DNA from: Benincasa hispida
Lineage: Eukaryota > Streptophyta > Magnoliopsida > Cucurbitales > Cucurbitaceae
DNA: 64,000 nucleotides
Assembly: GCF_009727055.1 (NCBI RefSeq)
Contig: NC_052350.1
Span: forward strand, 28,321,186 to 28,385,185
Direction: 5' to 3'
The notes below the pieces were generated by a model. The model was not told the origin of the DNA. It did no database searches and saw nothing but the letters and a program-made list of their open reading frames with translations. How positions within the stretch are numbered: position 1 is the first letter of the stretch; each line of letters starts with the position of its first letter. Positions 53,622-63,740 of the stretch are shown one piece after another. A program made the translations under genes and the position numbers.

Positions 53622-55260
53622 ATACTACTTCTAGATGTATGCATTATTAATCAAATGCTTGTAGTATGCTATGCGTTGTCACAAGTTTCCTTGTGCTGAA
53701 ACCAAGTATAATTCCAATGCAAGTTTCTCAGAGTAATCCGAGGTCAAACACAGGGATTGTTGTCATTAATGTGTTACATTTGTGATATATACGACCGGTG
53801 TTTTTACAATTAATAAAGAGTATGTTTGTACAGGAAATTAAATTTCGGTAAAGTAAAATTGTGCAGATAAACTAAAGTTGTGTTAATAAAATAAAGTGCG
53901 ATAAAAATAAACCTAAGCTAACGTGATGCAAGATACAAGATACATGATATACATGATGCTGAGTTCGAGACTGACTGTGAAGTTTATACAAAGGATCGTG
54001 GTATACGATGGCAAGGCTTTATGGATGAATCAGAAGGAGAAAGAATAATTAGTACAAACATCGCAAGTTTGTTAATTGCCTTAAAGATACAACTAAGGTT
54101 CCGTTTTCCCTTGGCGTACACCTCTCGATGATCGGTCGTGTTCCCATATCTCTATGGTGAAACAGGGATGAACGTGGTGAACGCAAGGTTGCTTCCATCT
54201 CTGGAAGTACTTCTCGCTTTAGTGAACGCATTCTTCCAACCCTTTTTCGATAGGCGGAATGGCATTTTCCTTTCTGCTCTCACAGGTGAAGATGCCATCT
54301 AGCATGCTTTGACTAAACTTAATTATTTCCTTAACCCAATTAATTTACTTGCTCAATTATTTCTAATTATCCAAGGGATTAAGAAAACATCGTGGAGAAA
54401 GTGAAATATGGATTAACGGAAATAGGCAAAGAGATGGAGATGGAAATGATCATAACATTTAATTATAGAATTAAGCGTCTGATACATGGTGTGAATGATA
54501 GAGATTAAGAAGATGAATACAATTGATGATAAAGAGAGAGAAAAAAATACAGAAGAGTGTCAACGTCTTGACACAGATTTGGATGGTGGATTTGTTTGCC
54601 GGCCTGTGGAGTGGATGAAGAGAAGAGCTTCCCTCTCAGGCTTGCTCATTTGGTAGAAGTGACCTTCGTACAGAGCTTCAATGGTGGGGATCAGAAGGAT
54701 CCTTTGCCCAGAGACTCACCTCTTAGCCTTGTCTCTTAATTCTTCCCGGATCTACTATGATTAGTCGCTCAACATGTCTCTCTTTCAGATCAGTATATAC
54801 ATTTTTCTTTGTATTCAAGCATATTTTCTTAATGGAATGGCCAGAGCTATTTATAGGCTCACCTTTGTCTCTCTGCATTGTGGTCTCCACTTTATTGTTA
54901 AGGCAGTTCCTGAAATGGTGGAGTAAATATTCCTTCTGTTACGCAATCAATCTCGTCAGAAATGCACAACGGTTAGCTGTACATGCGTCAGAATCCTTCG
55001 CAATTGCGTTGCTCTTTCACATCTTCGATCGTTTGCCCGCATGCGGTGTTGTTTTTTATTACCGCATGCAATTAGTTGATTTCCTGCAAAACAGACTTGA
55101 AATATTCTTTTCTACCATCGCAATGGTGTCAGTGGGTGTATTGACGATAATTTATAATTCTCGCATTTCTTAACCAATTTCTATACAATTGATGCAACTT
55201 TCCTTTCTTTTGGCTGCAATATCTAAATAAAACAGTATAAATAACTTGTAGAAATTATCA
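53622..55260 (-). repeat. 5' LTR of element E3 (LTR B, partial)
   Basis: Its left end is lost in the gap; the minus-strand start is TGATAATTTCTAC at 55260. It matches LTR A but lacks about 145 bp (junction near 55068, with GCATGC at both deletion edges), and its terminal region differs ('cttgtagaaattatca'). TATA box at 54848-54857. Confidence 0.8.
54848..54857 (-). promoter_or_regulatory. TATA box in E3 LTR B
   Basis: The minus strand reads CTATAAATAG-like sequence in the same context as 47371-47380. It would drive transcription of E3 into its interior. Confidence 0.55.
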
Positions 55261-56371
55261 CTCAACCAGAGGGGTTTATTGCACAGGGTCAAGAACAAAA
55301 GGTTTGTAAACTTCAAAAATCCATTTATGGGTTGAAACAAGATTCTAGATCTTGGAATATAAGATTTGATACTGCGATCAAATCTTATGGCTTTGAACAG
55401 AATGTTGACGAGCCTTGTGTTTACAAGAAGATCATCAATTCTACTATAGCATTCTTAGTTTTATATGTTGACGATATTCTACTCATTGGGAATGAAGTAG
55501 ATTACCTAACTAACATCAATAAATGGTTAGCAACGCAGTTCCAAATGAAAGATTTGGGAAATGTGCAGTATGTTCTCGGGATTCAGATTATTCAGAACTG
55601 CAAGAACAGAACACTAGCATGTCTCAAGCAACTTATATAGACAAAATGTTGTTTAGGTATAATATGCAGAATTCGAAAAGAGGTCTGTTACCTTATAGAT
55701 ATGAAATTCATTTGTCAAAGGATCAATGTCCTAAGACACCTCAAGAGGTTGAGGATATGAGATGCATTCTCTATGCTACCACAGTAAGGAGCCTGATGTA
55801 TGCAATGTTATGTACTAGACCTGACATATGCTACGTAGTAGGGATAGTCAATAGGTATCAGTCCAATCCTGGATATGATCATTGGACTGCCATTAAGAAT
55901 ATCCTCAAGTATCTTAGGAGAACGAGGAACTACATGCTCGTGTATAGTACTAAGGATTTGATCCTTACTGGATACACTGACTCTGATTTTCAAACCAATA
56001 AATATGCAAGAAAATCTACATCGGGATCAGTGTTCATTCTGAATGAAGGAGCAGTAGTGTGGAGAAGTGTGAAGCAAAATTGTATTGCGGACACCACAAT
56101 GGAAGCTGAATACGTAGCTGCATGTGAAGCAGCAAAGGAAGCAATATGGTTGAGGAAATTCTTGACAGATTTGGAAGTCGTTCCAGATATGCATCTGCCT
56201 ATAACCCTATATTGTGATAATAGTGGTGCAGTTGCAAATTCAAGAGAACCAAGAAGCCACAAGCACAACAAACATATTGAGCGCAAATACCATCTGATCC
56301 GGGAGATTGTACATCGTGAAGACGTTGTAGTAACCCAGATATCTTCTGAGCAAAACATTGCTGATCCTTAA
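55261..56371 (+). pseudogene. Copia RT C-terminal half and RNase H
   Basis: Resumes with 'PEGFIAQGQEQKVCKLQKSIYGLKQDSRSWN'. The RT catalytic 'LYVDDILLIG' is intact, followed by 'MKDLGNVQYVLGIQII'. A single frameshift near 55615 joins to the long frame 55523-56371. That frame holds 'YIDKMLFRYNMQN', 'SLMYAMLCTRPDICY', RNase H 'GYTDSDFQ', 'TMEAEYVAACEAAKEA' and 'TLYCDNSGAVANS', and the C-terminal 'HNKHIERKYHLIREIV' and 'SSEQNIADP'. RNase H catalytic D, E and D are all present, so this is the best-preserved domain in the window. A stop at 56369-56371 comes a few residues early. Confidence 0.92.
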
Positions 56372-56569
56372 CAAAGGCCCTCACGGCTAAAGTGTTTGAA
56401 GGTCACCTACAGAGTCTAGGTCTACGAAGTTTGTAAACTAGAACAAGTGGGAGAATTTTTTAGTATATGCTCTAGTTTATTGTATTCATATTTTTATTGT
56501 ACTCATATGTTTCTCACTTAAATTCAACATTGTGATACTCCACTAGGAGTTTTAGTCCAAGTGGGAGTT
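56372..56569 (+). other. Copia 3' end and polypurine tract
   Basis: The remaining out-of-frame C-terminal codons ('AKVFEGH'-like) run to about 56440. Two 'caagtgggag' purine tracts follow (about 56444 and 56558), the second directly abutting the LTR start at 56570. Confidence 0.75.
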
Positions 56570-58277
56570 TGTTGGATTTTATGTCCTAAAACTCGTAGTT
56601 TGTAAATTAATAAACATATTCTATTTTGTTTTTCGATAAAATTGTTATTGAAATTGTAATCTTGAATCTAATAAACTAAGGTCCTGAGGCTATTTAATGT
56701 AGTTTGAACTTTATGTAGTGACATAAAGGTGGATTAAGTTCAAATATATAGCCAAAATGGTCTATAGTATATGAATAAGGTTGGCACCTTATTCTGGGGA
56801 TACTATGGATGCGGCCCATTTTGTAGTTAGTACAAACGATGTGATCCTAAATCATTCATGTGGAGACATGAAAGTGGGGCATCTTATGTAAAGAGTTTAC
56901 ATAAGAATGAACCATGAAATAGTCACTTTTTACGTTCTAAACGCCGTTTTATGTATAAAACTGACTATTTCGTTAATTGATGATCTAGGTAACTTAATCT
57001 TAATCCTGAGCTAAATATGAACTCCTGTTCACTCGAAATTATCCTTAGATCTGCATAGGTGAGGGCAGTTCATTATCGCTGGCCCAATAAGCCTTCCATT
57101 TCAGGGGTAAGATCAGGTGGATAGTTGGGAACATAGGGTGCAAGACGGAATTCACTCCTACCCGTTATAGGGATAGTAGATAGGCTGTTCCCTTTAGTAC
57201 TGAATCCACGTCTTGAACCTGTCTCTTATACACATCTAGATGTGTATAAGAGACAGGCCCATGATCTATAGGTCCATTAGGTTCCCCTACTAGCTCATAT
57301 GGAATAAACTTAGAACAGTATGATAGAATAATTCGAATTGTTGGAATTAGGTGAAGAGAGAGAAACCAACTAGTATATGTGATATAGTAGTTGATTTTTT
57401 AGTCCAGAGATACAACTTTAATATTTAAATGTGATTTAAATATCAAGAATATGAATACATTTATATTCGGAAGCTTGGAAATAATGGAAATGGTAAAGGA
57501 TGTAAAAGTCAAAGAGTTGACTTTTTTCTTTGAAAAGTCAAACTTTGACCGACCTTATATCCAAATGTGATTTGAATTTGGAGAAAATGAATGCAGATTT
57601 ATGCTCGGGAGGTCAAAATTAGTCAACACAGAAAAAATATAAAAAGTCAAAATGTTGACTTTTTGGTCAAAGTTGGACTTTGACAAAATGACTATTTTGC
57701 CCTTTGACTAAAGTTAGTGGAAACCAAACTTTTGTTGGATAATTCCACTAACAAAATAGTGGGCTAGGTGTTGGCTTATAGTGGAGACATTAAGCCCACT
57801 TAGATAGTAGATTCTAGGTGTTGGGTATTTATGGTTTTGTTTCATGCAAATGTTGCATGGCTTTTTTCTATAAAATTGAGCTTTCAATTTGGAGAAAAGA
57901 CTTTTGCCATTTTTTCAAATTAGTTTTCTAAATTTGGGCTGGAAAAATCTCTTTTCTTTGAGTGAAGTTCAAAACCTAAACCCAACCCAAAATTCCATCT
58001 TCTTTTCCATCTCTTTCTCTCTCTCGGAGTTCTTCATCTGTCGGGTCCTACAACCCAGTTCTAAGTCTAGAGGATAGTAAGTCAGCTCTAGTGGTGGTTC
58101 GAAAGAGTTTGGGTCGAGATTCAGAGAGGAAAAGCGTTTCGGGAGCTACAAAGTTTGTATTACATCCCTATTATTTAACTGTTTTTTCCTTCATTTGCAT
58201 GCTTATTTCCTTTTAATTAAAAGCAATTAGAGTGTAATTAGATCTTTATTCCACTACGTATGTCCCGTGTTCCATCA
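56570..58277 (+). repeat. 3' LTR of the copia element, with adapter misjoin
   Basis: TGTTGGATTTTATGTCC to CGTGTTCCATCA, matching the solo LTR at 7321-9291. It is about 300 bp shorter because the segment equal to roughly 7968-8284 is replaced by a 38-bp sequencing-adapter palindrome (57219-57256). The true LTR is probably about 1.97 kb. Confidence 0.88.
57219..57256. other. Nextera mate-pair junction adapter (artefact)
   Basis: CTGTCTCTTATACACATCT followed immediately by its exact reverse complement. The 19-mer is the Tn5 mosaic end used in Illumina Nextera kits, and the 38-bp palindrome is the mate-pair junction adapter. Here it sits inside an LTR in place of about 317 bp, as expected when the two ends of a circularised fragment are assembled as one read. 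It is technical, not biological. Confidence 0.96.
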
Positions 58278-58923
58278 ATGAGTAAATGCCAGAATTAAAT
58301 AACAATTATTTTATTCATTAAACAATGTGTATCTTTACAAACAACGAGACTCTGGGAGTATTAGTATACCAATCCCAATAATCTCCCTCTTGTCCTAATG
58401 ATTTAGGAGACAAATGTACAATACAATATATAATTGTACAATATACAATAAACTAGGGCATACCCCAGTATCATCTCCAATTTGGCCTAGGCAAGATGCC
58501 GCATGTCTTGCAACCCAGACTCTCTAGGTGACCCTCGAACACTTTAGCTGTGAGGGCCTTTATAAAGGGATCAGCAACGTTGTCCTCCGATGCGATCTTT
58601 GTGGCTATCTCCTTGATCAGGTGATATTTCCGTTCGATGTGCTTACCTTGACGATGACTCCGAGGCTTCTTCGAATTTGCCATAGCCCCGTTGTTATCAC
58701 AATAAAGAGTGATAGGCAAATCCATATTTGGAACAACTTCCAAATCTGAAAGGAATTTCCTCAGCCAAACAGCCTTCTTAGTTGCTTCACAAGTGGCTAC
58801 ATATTCGGCTTCCATAGTGGATTCCGCGATGCATCCTTGCTTGGTGCTTTGCCATACTACAAACCCTTCATTCAGAGTGAACACTGACCTCGATGTCGAT
58901 TTGTGAGAATCTCGATCGGTCTG
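58278..58923 (-). pseudogene. Copia RNase H fragment (second copy, minus)
   Basis: Minus-strand frame 58944-58471. 'QTDRDSHKSTSRSVFTLNEGFVVWQSTKQGCIAESTMEAEYVATCEATKKAVWLRKFL', 'LPITLYCDNNGAMANSKKPRSH', 'GKHIERKYHLIKEI' and 'TKIASEDNVADPFIKALTAKVFEGHLESLG' are RNase H of a copia sister copy. It keeps the E and the last D of the active site, but the first D ('TDSDF') is cut off by an LTR at 58924. Downstream (58470-58278) lie a purine tract 'gacaagagggagatt' and the start of its 3' LTR, which is truncated where the plus-strand copia LTR ends. Confidence 0.88.
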
Positions 58924-60189
58924 TGATAGCTGGTAGAAATACAAGTTATTACAGCCTTTTATTTAGAATTATGAGGACTAGCAAGCAGAATACGCGGTGA
59001 TAATACTAAGACTTCATGTGAAAAGTGAGCTTGCATCGACCAACATTGAAAATTTTGTCCAACCCAATATTATACATTATTCTATGTCAAAATGTCTATT
59101 TTTGTAGCTATTGCAGGAACCGATCGCATGCGGTGAACCCCAGACTATCGCAAGGGTGATTGCATACGTTCATCGCATGGATGTTGCGGCTATTGATCGC
59201 ATGCGTTCATCGCATGGATGTTGCGGCTACAAAGTAATAACAATGATAGAAGGGTGATTGCAAGGTTGGTGGAATACAATGGTACTTCGACAAAAATGGG
59301 CATGAACGCATATCTTGGGAGTACCGAAAAGATGATGTTGACATTTCACCTACCGTGCCGTTAGTGGCAGTGATTTAGAGTAGGATCATCAATGCTGTCA
59401 GCGATTGAGCTCTATAAATAGAGCCTTAGAGCCCAAATTTAAAGTATCCAAGCTTCTGCCTGAAGATAGATCCTTGTGATCACAGATGAGAGCGTGAGAA
59501 GAAATTCTTTGAGAGTTCTTCATTCCTTCAACCCATTCCGAGTGACAACCGGAGCTTTGCCGTAGATAGATCTCAAGAGAGACTACTCCACCGCCCATCC
59601 ATGGCACCAGCAGCAGCCTTGACACACATCTGATGGAAGCAAGAGATTGCCTACGTCTAGCCCTCCACCTCTATTCTTATCTCTGTATTGTATTACATTT
59701 TGGCTTAAGACATTAATACATTTTGTAATCAATGCATCTCTTTATTTCCTTCAACACCGTCTTCATTATCTTCTTCTTTATACTTTCATTGCATCAAACT
59801 AAGTAAGATTACAAGTGCTATCGCATATTCAATCATGCGCCATAGACATATGAAGCATGTAGCAAACCATCGAGAGGTGTACGTTGCGCGAGTCTAGTGA
59901 GTTAATCCTCTTTGCTTAGTGTGAGGCTGTAGTAACGCTTTTCTATGAGCGGTCACAATGCTTGTCTATGAGCTGATCAGTGGCGACAAACAGCCCGAGA
60001 GGGTAAGTAGTGGAACTCACTAAGAAAAGTAAGCAGTGTTCCAAGAGATAGGAATAATCTTATGTTCAACACAATCGTGCGTTATAGAGATATAAGCACG
60101 CCGCTGACCACCGAGAGGTGTGCGACGCGTAAGTGTGGCGAGCTGGGATTACCCTTGCGATCAAGCTGAATGATGCGGTGAAATCATCA
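58924..60189 (+). repeat. Orphan Athila/Tat-type LTR (plus)
   Basis: Starts TGATAGCTGGTAGAAATACAAG, resembling the minus-strand starts of the E1/E3 LTRs (TGATAAC.TGTAGAAATACAAG), and interrupts copia RNase H. It includes a direct repeat of about 27-30 bp around 'gttcatcgcatggatgttgcggcta' (59178-59230) and a TATA box (59412-59421). No primer site or coding region follows. It breaks into gypsy-like sequence at about 60190. Confidence 0.65.
59412..59421 (+). promoter_or_regulatory. TATA box in the orphan LTR
   Basis: CTATAAATAG, about 490 bp into the LTR, matching the position class of the other Athila/Tat LTR promoters in the window. Confidence 0.55.
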
Positions 60190-60320
60190 TGTAAAACCCG
60201 AACCCTAATTACTTTAAGTAAGAGTAAGTAATGTGATGTCTTCTAGTGAGTTAAATGAAGCCATGGTTTAGGAGGGATAGAGGATGGGAGCAAGAAGAAA
60301 TTAGTTCTTGTGTAGCTAAG
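60190..60320 (+). repeat. Short gypsy LTR-start fragment
   Basis: Begins TGTAAAACCCGAACCC, like gypsy LTR starts in this window (TGTAAACC.CGAA, TGTAAGACCC), but runs only 131 bp before a second LTR start at 60321. Probably a truncated copy or an aberrant LTR end. Confidence 0.4.
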
Positions 60321-61580
60321 TGTAAACCTCGAATTCTAAGTTTCCTAAACAAGCATGTTTAGCCAAAGGAATGATATATTAAATATTCAATAAGTGAAAA
60401 TCCATGTTATTTTTAGGAGTTGTTGGTAAAGGAAAGGAAAAACATGTTAAATATGGAAACTCACTTATTGGTTTGGCACGTGGCGGTTAATCCTTTAATT
60501 CGGGAGGCGGTAGGAAGATTTAAAGGGAAAAGGAACTTCAAAAGCATGGTTTCGGCAATTGACAAGAGAAAATTTAGTGAAAGTGGTGCCATTTGAAAGC
60601 TGGGAGAATCTAGTTTTTGAGGTTTTATTGTTGGAGAACGATTTCAAGAGAAGAAGAACAAAAGTGGAGAATTTGCAGAAGAGGCAGAATCTCGGATTAA
60701 TCAGGGCTCGAGGTGAATATTGGAAGCTCTAGGCCAAACCATAATAAATATTTGGCTGACATTTTAAGGTAAGAAAGTTAACTCAATTCTAAACAAGTTT
60801 GTAGAAGGAAGTTCCTTCAAAAGAGGTCTGGATTTTGAGTTATGAATTTTGGAATTTGTAACAGAGAAGCTGTGCATAAGTAGACAACTGCCTGGAAAGA
60901 ACAAGCAAACAACTCATATGGAGAATGAGGATCTCGCTTATGAAGGAAAACTCGCTAATTTTGTACTGAAGATCTCGTTAATGAAGGAAATCTCGCTAAT
61001 TTTGTGATGAGGATCTCACTCTAGAAGGAAATCTCACTAGAAATTGGGTCGAATCTTGCTGGAAAGGTGAGTATCGCTAGGATGAAAGATCTCGCTCATG
61101 AGGAGGATCTTACTCATGAGGATCTCGCTCATGATGATCTCACTCATGAGAAGAATTCACTCATGATGAGTATCTCGCTAGTAAAGCTATCTTTGATGAT
61201 GGAAGTTCCATTAGTAAATGAACTATTTGAGGTATTTTGCTAAGAATTCTAAGTAGTTAACCAGGAATAATGTCCTTTCAGGCCAAGAAGAGCTAGGAGA
61301 GGCGTATAACCCGTTAAGAGGCCAACGAGCTGTGAGTGACTATGTGATGATTTAATGTTTTAATGATTTAGAAACTATGATTTCTTAGAAGATATTTCTC
61401 ATGCTAAGTGTTCAAATGAAGTACCAAGAAACATATGTTTGAAGCTATTTCTCATGCTAAGTCAAGCATGTTTTCCACGGAAATTGACACGATTTAAATA
61501 TGCTATCTTGTCCAAATACTTTCATCATGTTTTAGTAAATCCATTTTCATTATTTTTACTAGTATTATTTACCATGAACA
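60321..61580 (+). repeat. 5' LTR of the chromovirus-like element
   Basis: TGTAAACCTCGAATTC to TTACCATGAACA, 1260 bp, ending three bases before a primer site. It holds a GATCTCGCT motif array (about 60920-61190) and shares the stretch 'gaggcgtataacccgttaagagg' with the solo LTR at 20895-22952 on the opposite strand. Confidence 0.75.
60920..61190. repeat. GATCTCGCT motif array
   Basis: About a dozen variants of (G)GATCTCGCT(C/A), many linked by CATGAG or GAAGGAAA, in 270 bp. It is the reverse complement of the array at 22080-22325. Confidence 0.8.
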
Positions 61581-61583
61581 AGT

Positions 61584-61596
61584 TGGTATCAGAGCA
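61584..61596 (+). other. Primer binding site, tRNA-iMet type
   Basis: 'TGGTATCAGAGCA' three bases after the LTR, as usual for chromoviruses. Confidence 0.85.
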
Positions 61597-61675
61597 AAAT
61601 ATTTTGGGAAGAGAGGAGGAAAAGTTTATATATAAGTCTGAGTCCTTAGCATATGTACTACCTAAGTAAGAGGAA

Positions 61676-61931
61676 GATGTCAAGTAAAAGTGGCAAGCAG
61701 AGCAGGCAGACAGACAATGGGAACCCTAACCCTACCTTTAGAAGTTCCGAGATTCGAGGGAATTCAAATGTTAGTGAACGGAGAGTTAAAGACCCAGTAA
61801 ATCAAGAAATGATTTCAGATGGGAAGTCGAGGATTCCGCAGACAGGAATAGATCCTCAGTTAGAGGACAGAATATTTGACAGAAAGTGTCAAATCAATTC
61901 TGGCGGATTCAGAAAGGAAGTACGGTATTAA
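61676..61931 (+). pseudogene. Gypsy gag N-terminal relic
   Basis: The frame reading 'MSSKSGKQSRQTDNGNPNPTFRSSEIRGN' and 'RIPQTGIDPQLEDRIFDRK' lies where gag begins in this element (about 80 bp after the primer site). It is hydrophilic and basic at the start. I do not recognise a capsid motif in it, so the assignment rests on position and start context. A stop and a foreign stretch (about 61935-62180) follow. Confidence 0.45.
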
Positions 61932-62178
61932 GAATGACCTAATAGGTGCGATGCTCTAACCTCTGAGATAAGCGAGCTCACATAACAGAAATGTTACATG
62001 CATAGTAATTTACTAAATTACTGGGATCTTAGCTATTCCTAATTAATATGAATATAGAATCTAATTTCATTTCAAATAAATATTAATAATTATTCCATCC
62101 CTTGGATAGATATAGAGGGAGGGTAAAGGACAGAGAGCTACAAGCCAACATAGGGTAGGAAGGAAGAAGCCAAGACTT
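61932..62178. other. Unassigned spacer in gag
   Basis: AT-rich sequence replacing the capsid region of gag. No frame or repeat recognised. Confidence 0.4.
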
Positions 62179-62406
62179 GTGATTAGTATGGATGATAGAT
62201 CAAGGTTTTGGCATCCTACCAAGCTGGTAGCTGGTACGGGTAAGAAACTCTTATGCACGAATTGTGGTAAGTGTCATCGAGGGACATGTTATAAAGGGAA
62301 AAATGTATGTTTCCAGTACGGACAAGCAGGACATCTCAAGAAGGAATGCCCAACTAGGTCGAAGAGTTCAGATAGAACACGAAATGAATTTACAGATGAT
62401 AGATAA
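62179..62406 (+). pseudogene. Gypsy gag C-terminal part with degenerate zinc knuckle
   Basis: 'MDDRSRFWHPTKLVAGTGKKLLCTNCGKCHRGTCYKGKNVCFQYGQAGHLKKECPTRS'. Chromovirus gag typically has C-T-x-C-G-x-x-H-x-G-x-C followed by the knuckle C-x-x-C-x4-H-x4-C. Here the second cysteine of the knuckle is tyrosine (C-F-Q-Y-G), so zinc binding is lost. The capsid domain upstream is missing. The aspartic protease expected next (about 62410-62900) is not recognisable. Confidence 0.75.
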
Positions 62407-62919
62407 GTCTAGTGGCTTAGGAGCCAAGGTAGGAATTCAAAAGAAGAAAAACGAGAAAGGAAGTAGGACAATCTCAGCGGCAGGGCAGGTTTTTATGAAG
62501 TGTCCTACTAGGAGGCAGACGAGTTACCTAATGTTGTGAATGATAAAGTAACTTTATGTACCAATATATCTATGAACTAGTTGCTTATGGTGCTATACCT
62601 TTATTGCTATCTAGCATGTTGCACTGCTTGTAGGAAAGATTATGGAGAGCATGTCCCTAAGTAGTTATTATTATGCTGTGGAGAGGTTGTAATAGTATAA
62701 AAGTTTTACAGGCTCTGGGGTAGTTGTTGATAATTATAGTTATGAAGTGATTTCGTTAGATTTCCTAGAATTGATGTCACTCTAGAGCATGGATTTCCCG
62801 AGTAAATATTACAACCGTATGGATTGTTTTAAGAATAGATAATGTTTGAGAGATTTGGTAGGCAAGAGACAGTATCTGGAAGAAGTAAAGGAATATTTTA
62901 GAAAGCTTAATAATAGTAG
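62407..62919 (+). other. Degraded protease region
   Basis: Position of the gypsy protease, but I could not find a D-S/T-G-A motif or the following flap in any frame. Heavily decayed or replaced. Confidence 0.4.
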
Positions 62920-63740
62920 TGAAGGCTGGAAAGCTGCTAAGTAAAAGATGTGAAGCCTATTTAGCCATGTGACGGTTTCATAGGATGAGAAACTGAAACC
63001 TGAGGATGTACCAGTTGTACAAGAGTTCCTGGATGTTTTCCCTGAAAAGTTATCAAATTTACAATCTGACAAGGAAGTTGAGTTTACTATCGATTTAATT
63101 CCAAATACAACACCTACTTTTCAGATACCATTAAGGATGGTGCCAGAAGAACTTAAGAAGTTGAAAGTTTAGTTACAGGAATTAATAAATAAGGGTTACA
63201 TCAGATCCAGTGTCACACCTTAGGAAGCGCCAGTCTTCTATCAAGAAGAAAGACGGTACTCTCAGATACGTATGGATTATAGGTAGTTGGACAAGGTGAC
63301 GATCAGGAACAAGTACCTATTGCTTGGTGTAGGTGATCTCTTTGATCAGTTAAAGGGAACCACGATTTTCTCTAAAACAGATTTGAGATCAGGTTACCAC
63401 CAGTTGAAGGTAGAGGCAGATGTTTAAAAAAAAACTGCATTCAGGACGAGGTATGGACATTACGAGCTTCTAATAATGCCATTTGGATTAACGAATGCCC
63501 CTGCAGTATTTAAAAACTTGATGAATAAGATATTTCATCCCTACTTGGATCAGTTCATGATACATTGATGACATATTGGTGTATTTAAGCAGTAAGAAAG
63601 ATCACGAGAACCATTTGAGGATAGTTTTGCCGACACTGCGAGAGAAGCAGTTGTATGCCACGTTCAGCAAATGTGATTTCTAGTTAGATCAAGTTGTATT
63701 TCTTGGTCATATGGTTCCAACAGTAGGAGTGAGTGACTCT
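62920..63740 (+). pseudogene. Chromovirus-like reverse transcriptase
   Basis: Fragments in shifting frames. 'CEAYLA' comes first, then 'PEDVPVVQEFLDVFPEKL' and 'EVEFTIDLIP' (the linker before RT), 'GYIRSSVTP', 'RMDYR', '[12 protein letters not shown]', '[26 protein letters not shown]', '[27 protein letters not shown]' and 'IDDILVYL' (about 63565, the catalytic block, just after a small frame-breaking deletion), then 'FLGHMV'. Stops occur at about 63170, 63220, 63280 and 63425. The wording is that of Tekay/Del-type chromoviruses. RNase H and integrase would follow beyond the visible similarity. Confidence 0.85.

Larger units (their letters stand above)
43928..55260. mobile_element. 11.3-kb composite insertion flanked by CTCAA repeats
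   Basis: Perfect 5-bp repeats CTCAA (43923-43927 and 55261-55265) flank it, and copia RT coding is continuous when it and one repeat are removed. The right end (ATTATCA) is a genuine LTR start on the minus strand. The left end (TGTAACGC) is not an LTR. It leads into a plus-strand gag C-terminus, internal region and LTR fragment (E2, to about 46083), which then meets the minus-strand element E3 (46084-55260) head-on. A 550-bp gap lies inside. Confidence 0.75.
46084..55260 (-). mobile_element. Athila/Tat-like element E3 with transposon-protein gene (minus)
   Basis: Minus-strand element. Its 5' LTR is at the right (gap to 55260). The interior (47930-53071) holds a gag start, a long coiled-coil/transposon-protein gene and a non-coding part, and the 3' LTR is at 46084-47929. 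The polypurine tract 'atttgggggtg' adjoins the 3' LTR. The primer site presumably lies in the N gap. No RT or integrase is present, so it must be mobilised in trans, probably by an Athila-type relative. Confidence 0.8.
33250..58277 (+). mobile_element. Ty1/copia element (cucurbit type) with two nested insertions
   Basis: Plus-strand element: truncated 5' LTR, tRNA-iMet primer site, long leader, gag-protease-integrase (36475-37747), integrase end and RT start (43102-43927), RT end and RNase H (55261-56371), polypurine tract and 3' LTR (56570-58277). Coding resumes across insertions at 37748-43101 and 43928-55260. Both LTRs belong to the family of the solo LTR at 7321-9291. The protein closely resembles copia polyproteins known from melon and relatives, my main hint to the host group. 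Confidence 0.9.

Noticed and set aside
52908..53699. 263-codon plus-strand frame and 203-codon minus-strand frame
   Set aside because: Both run through the 550-bp N gap and are not real coding regions.
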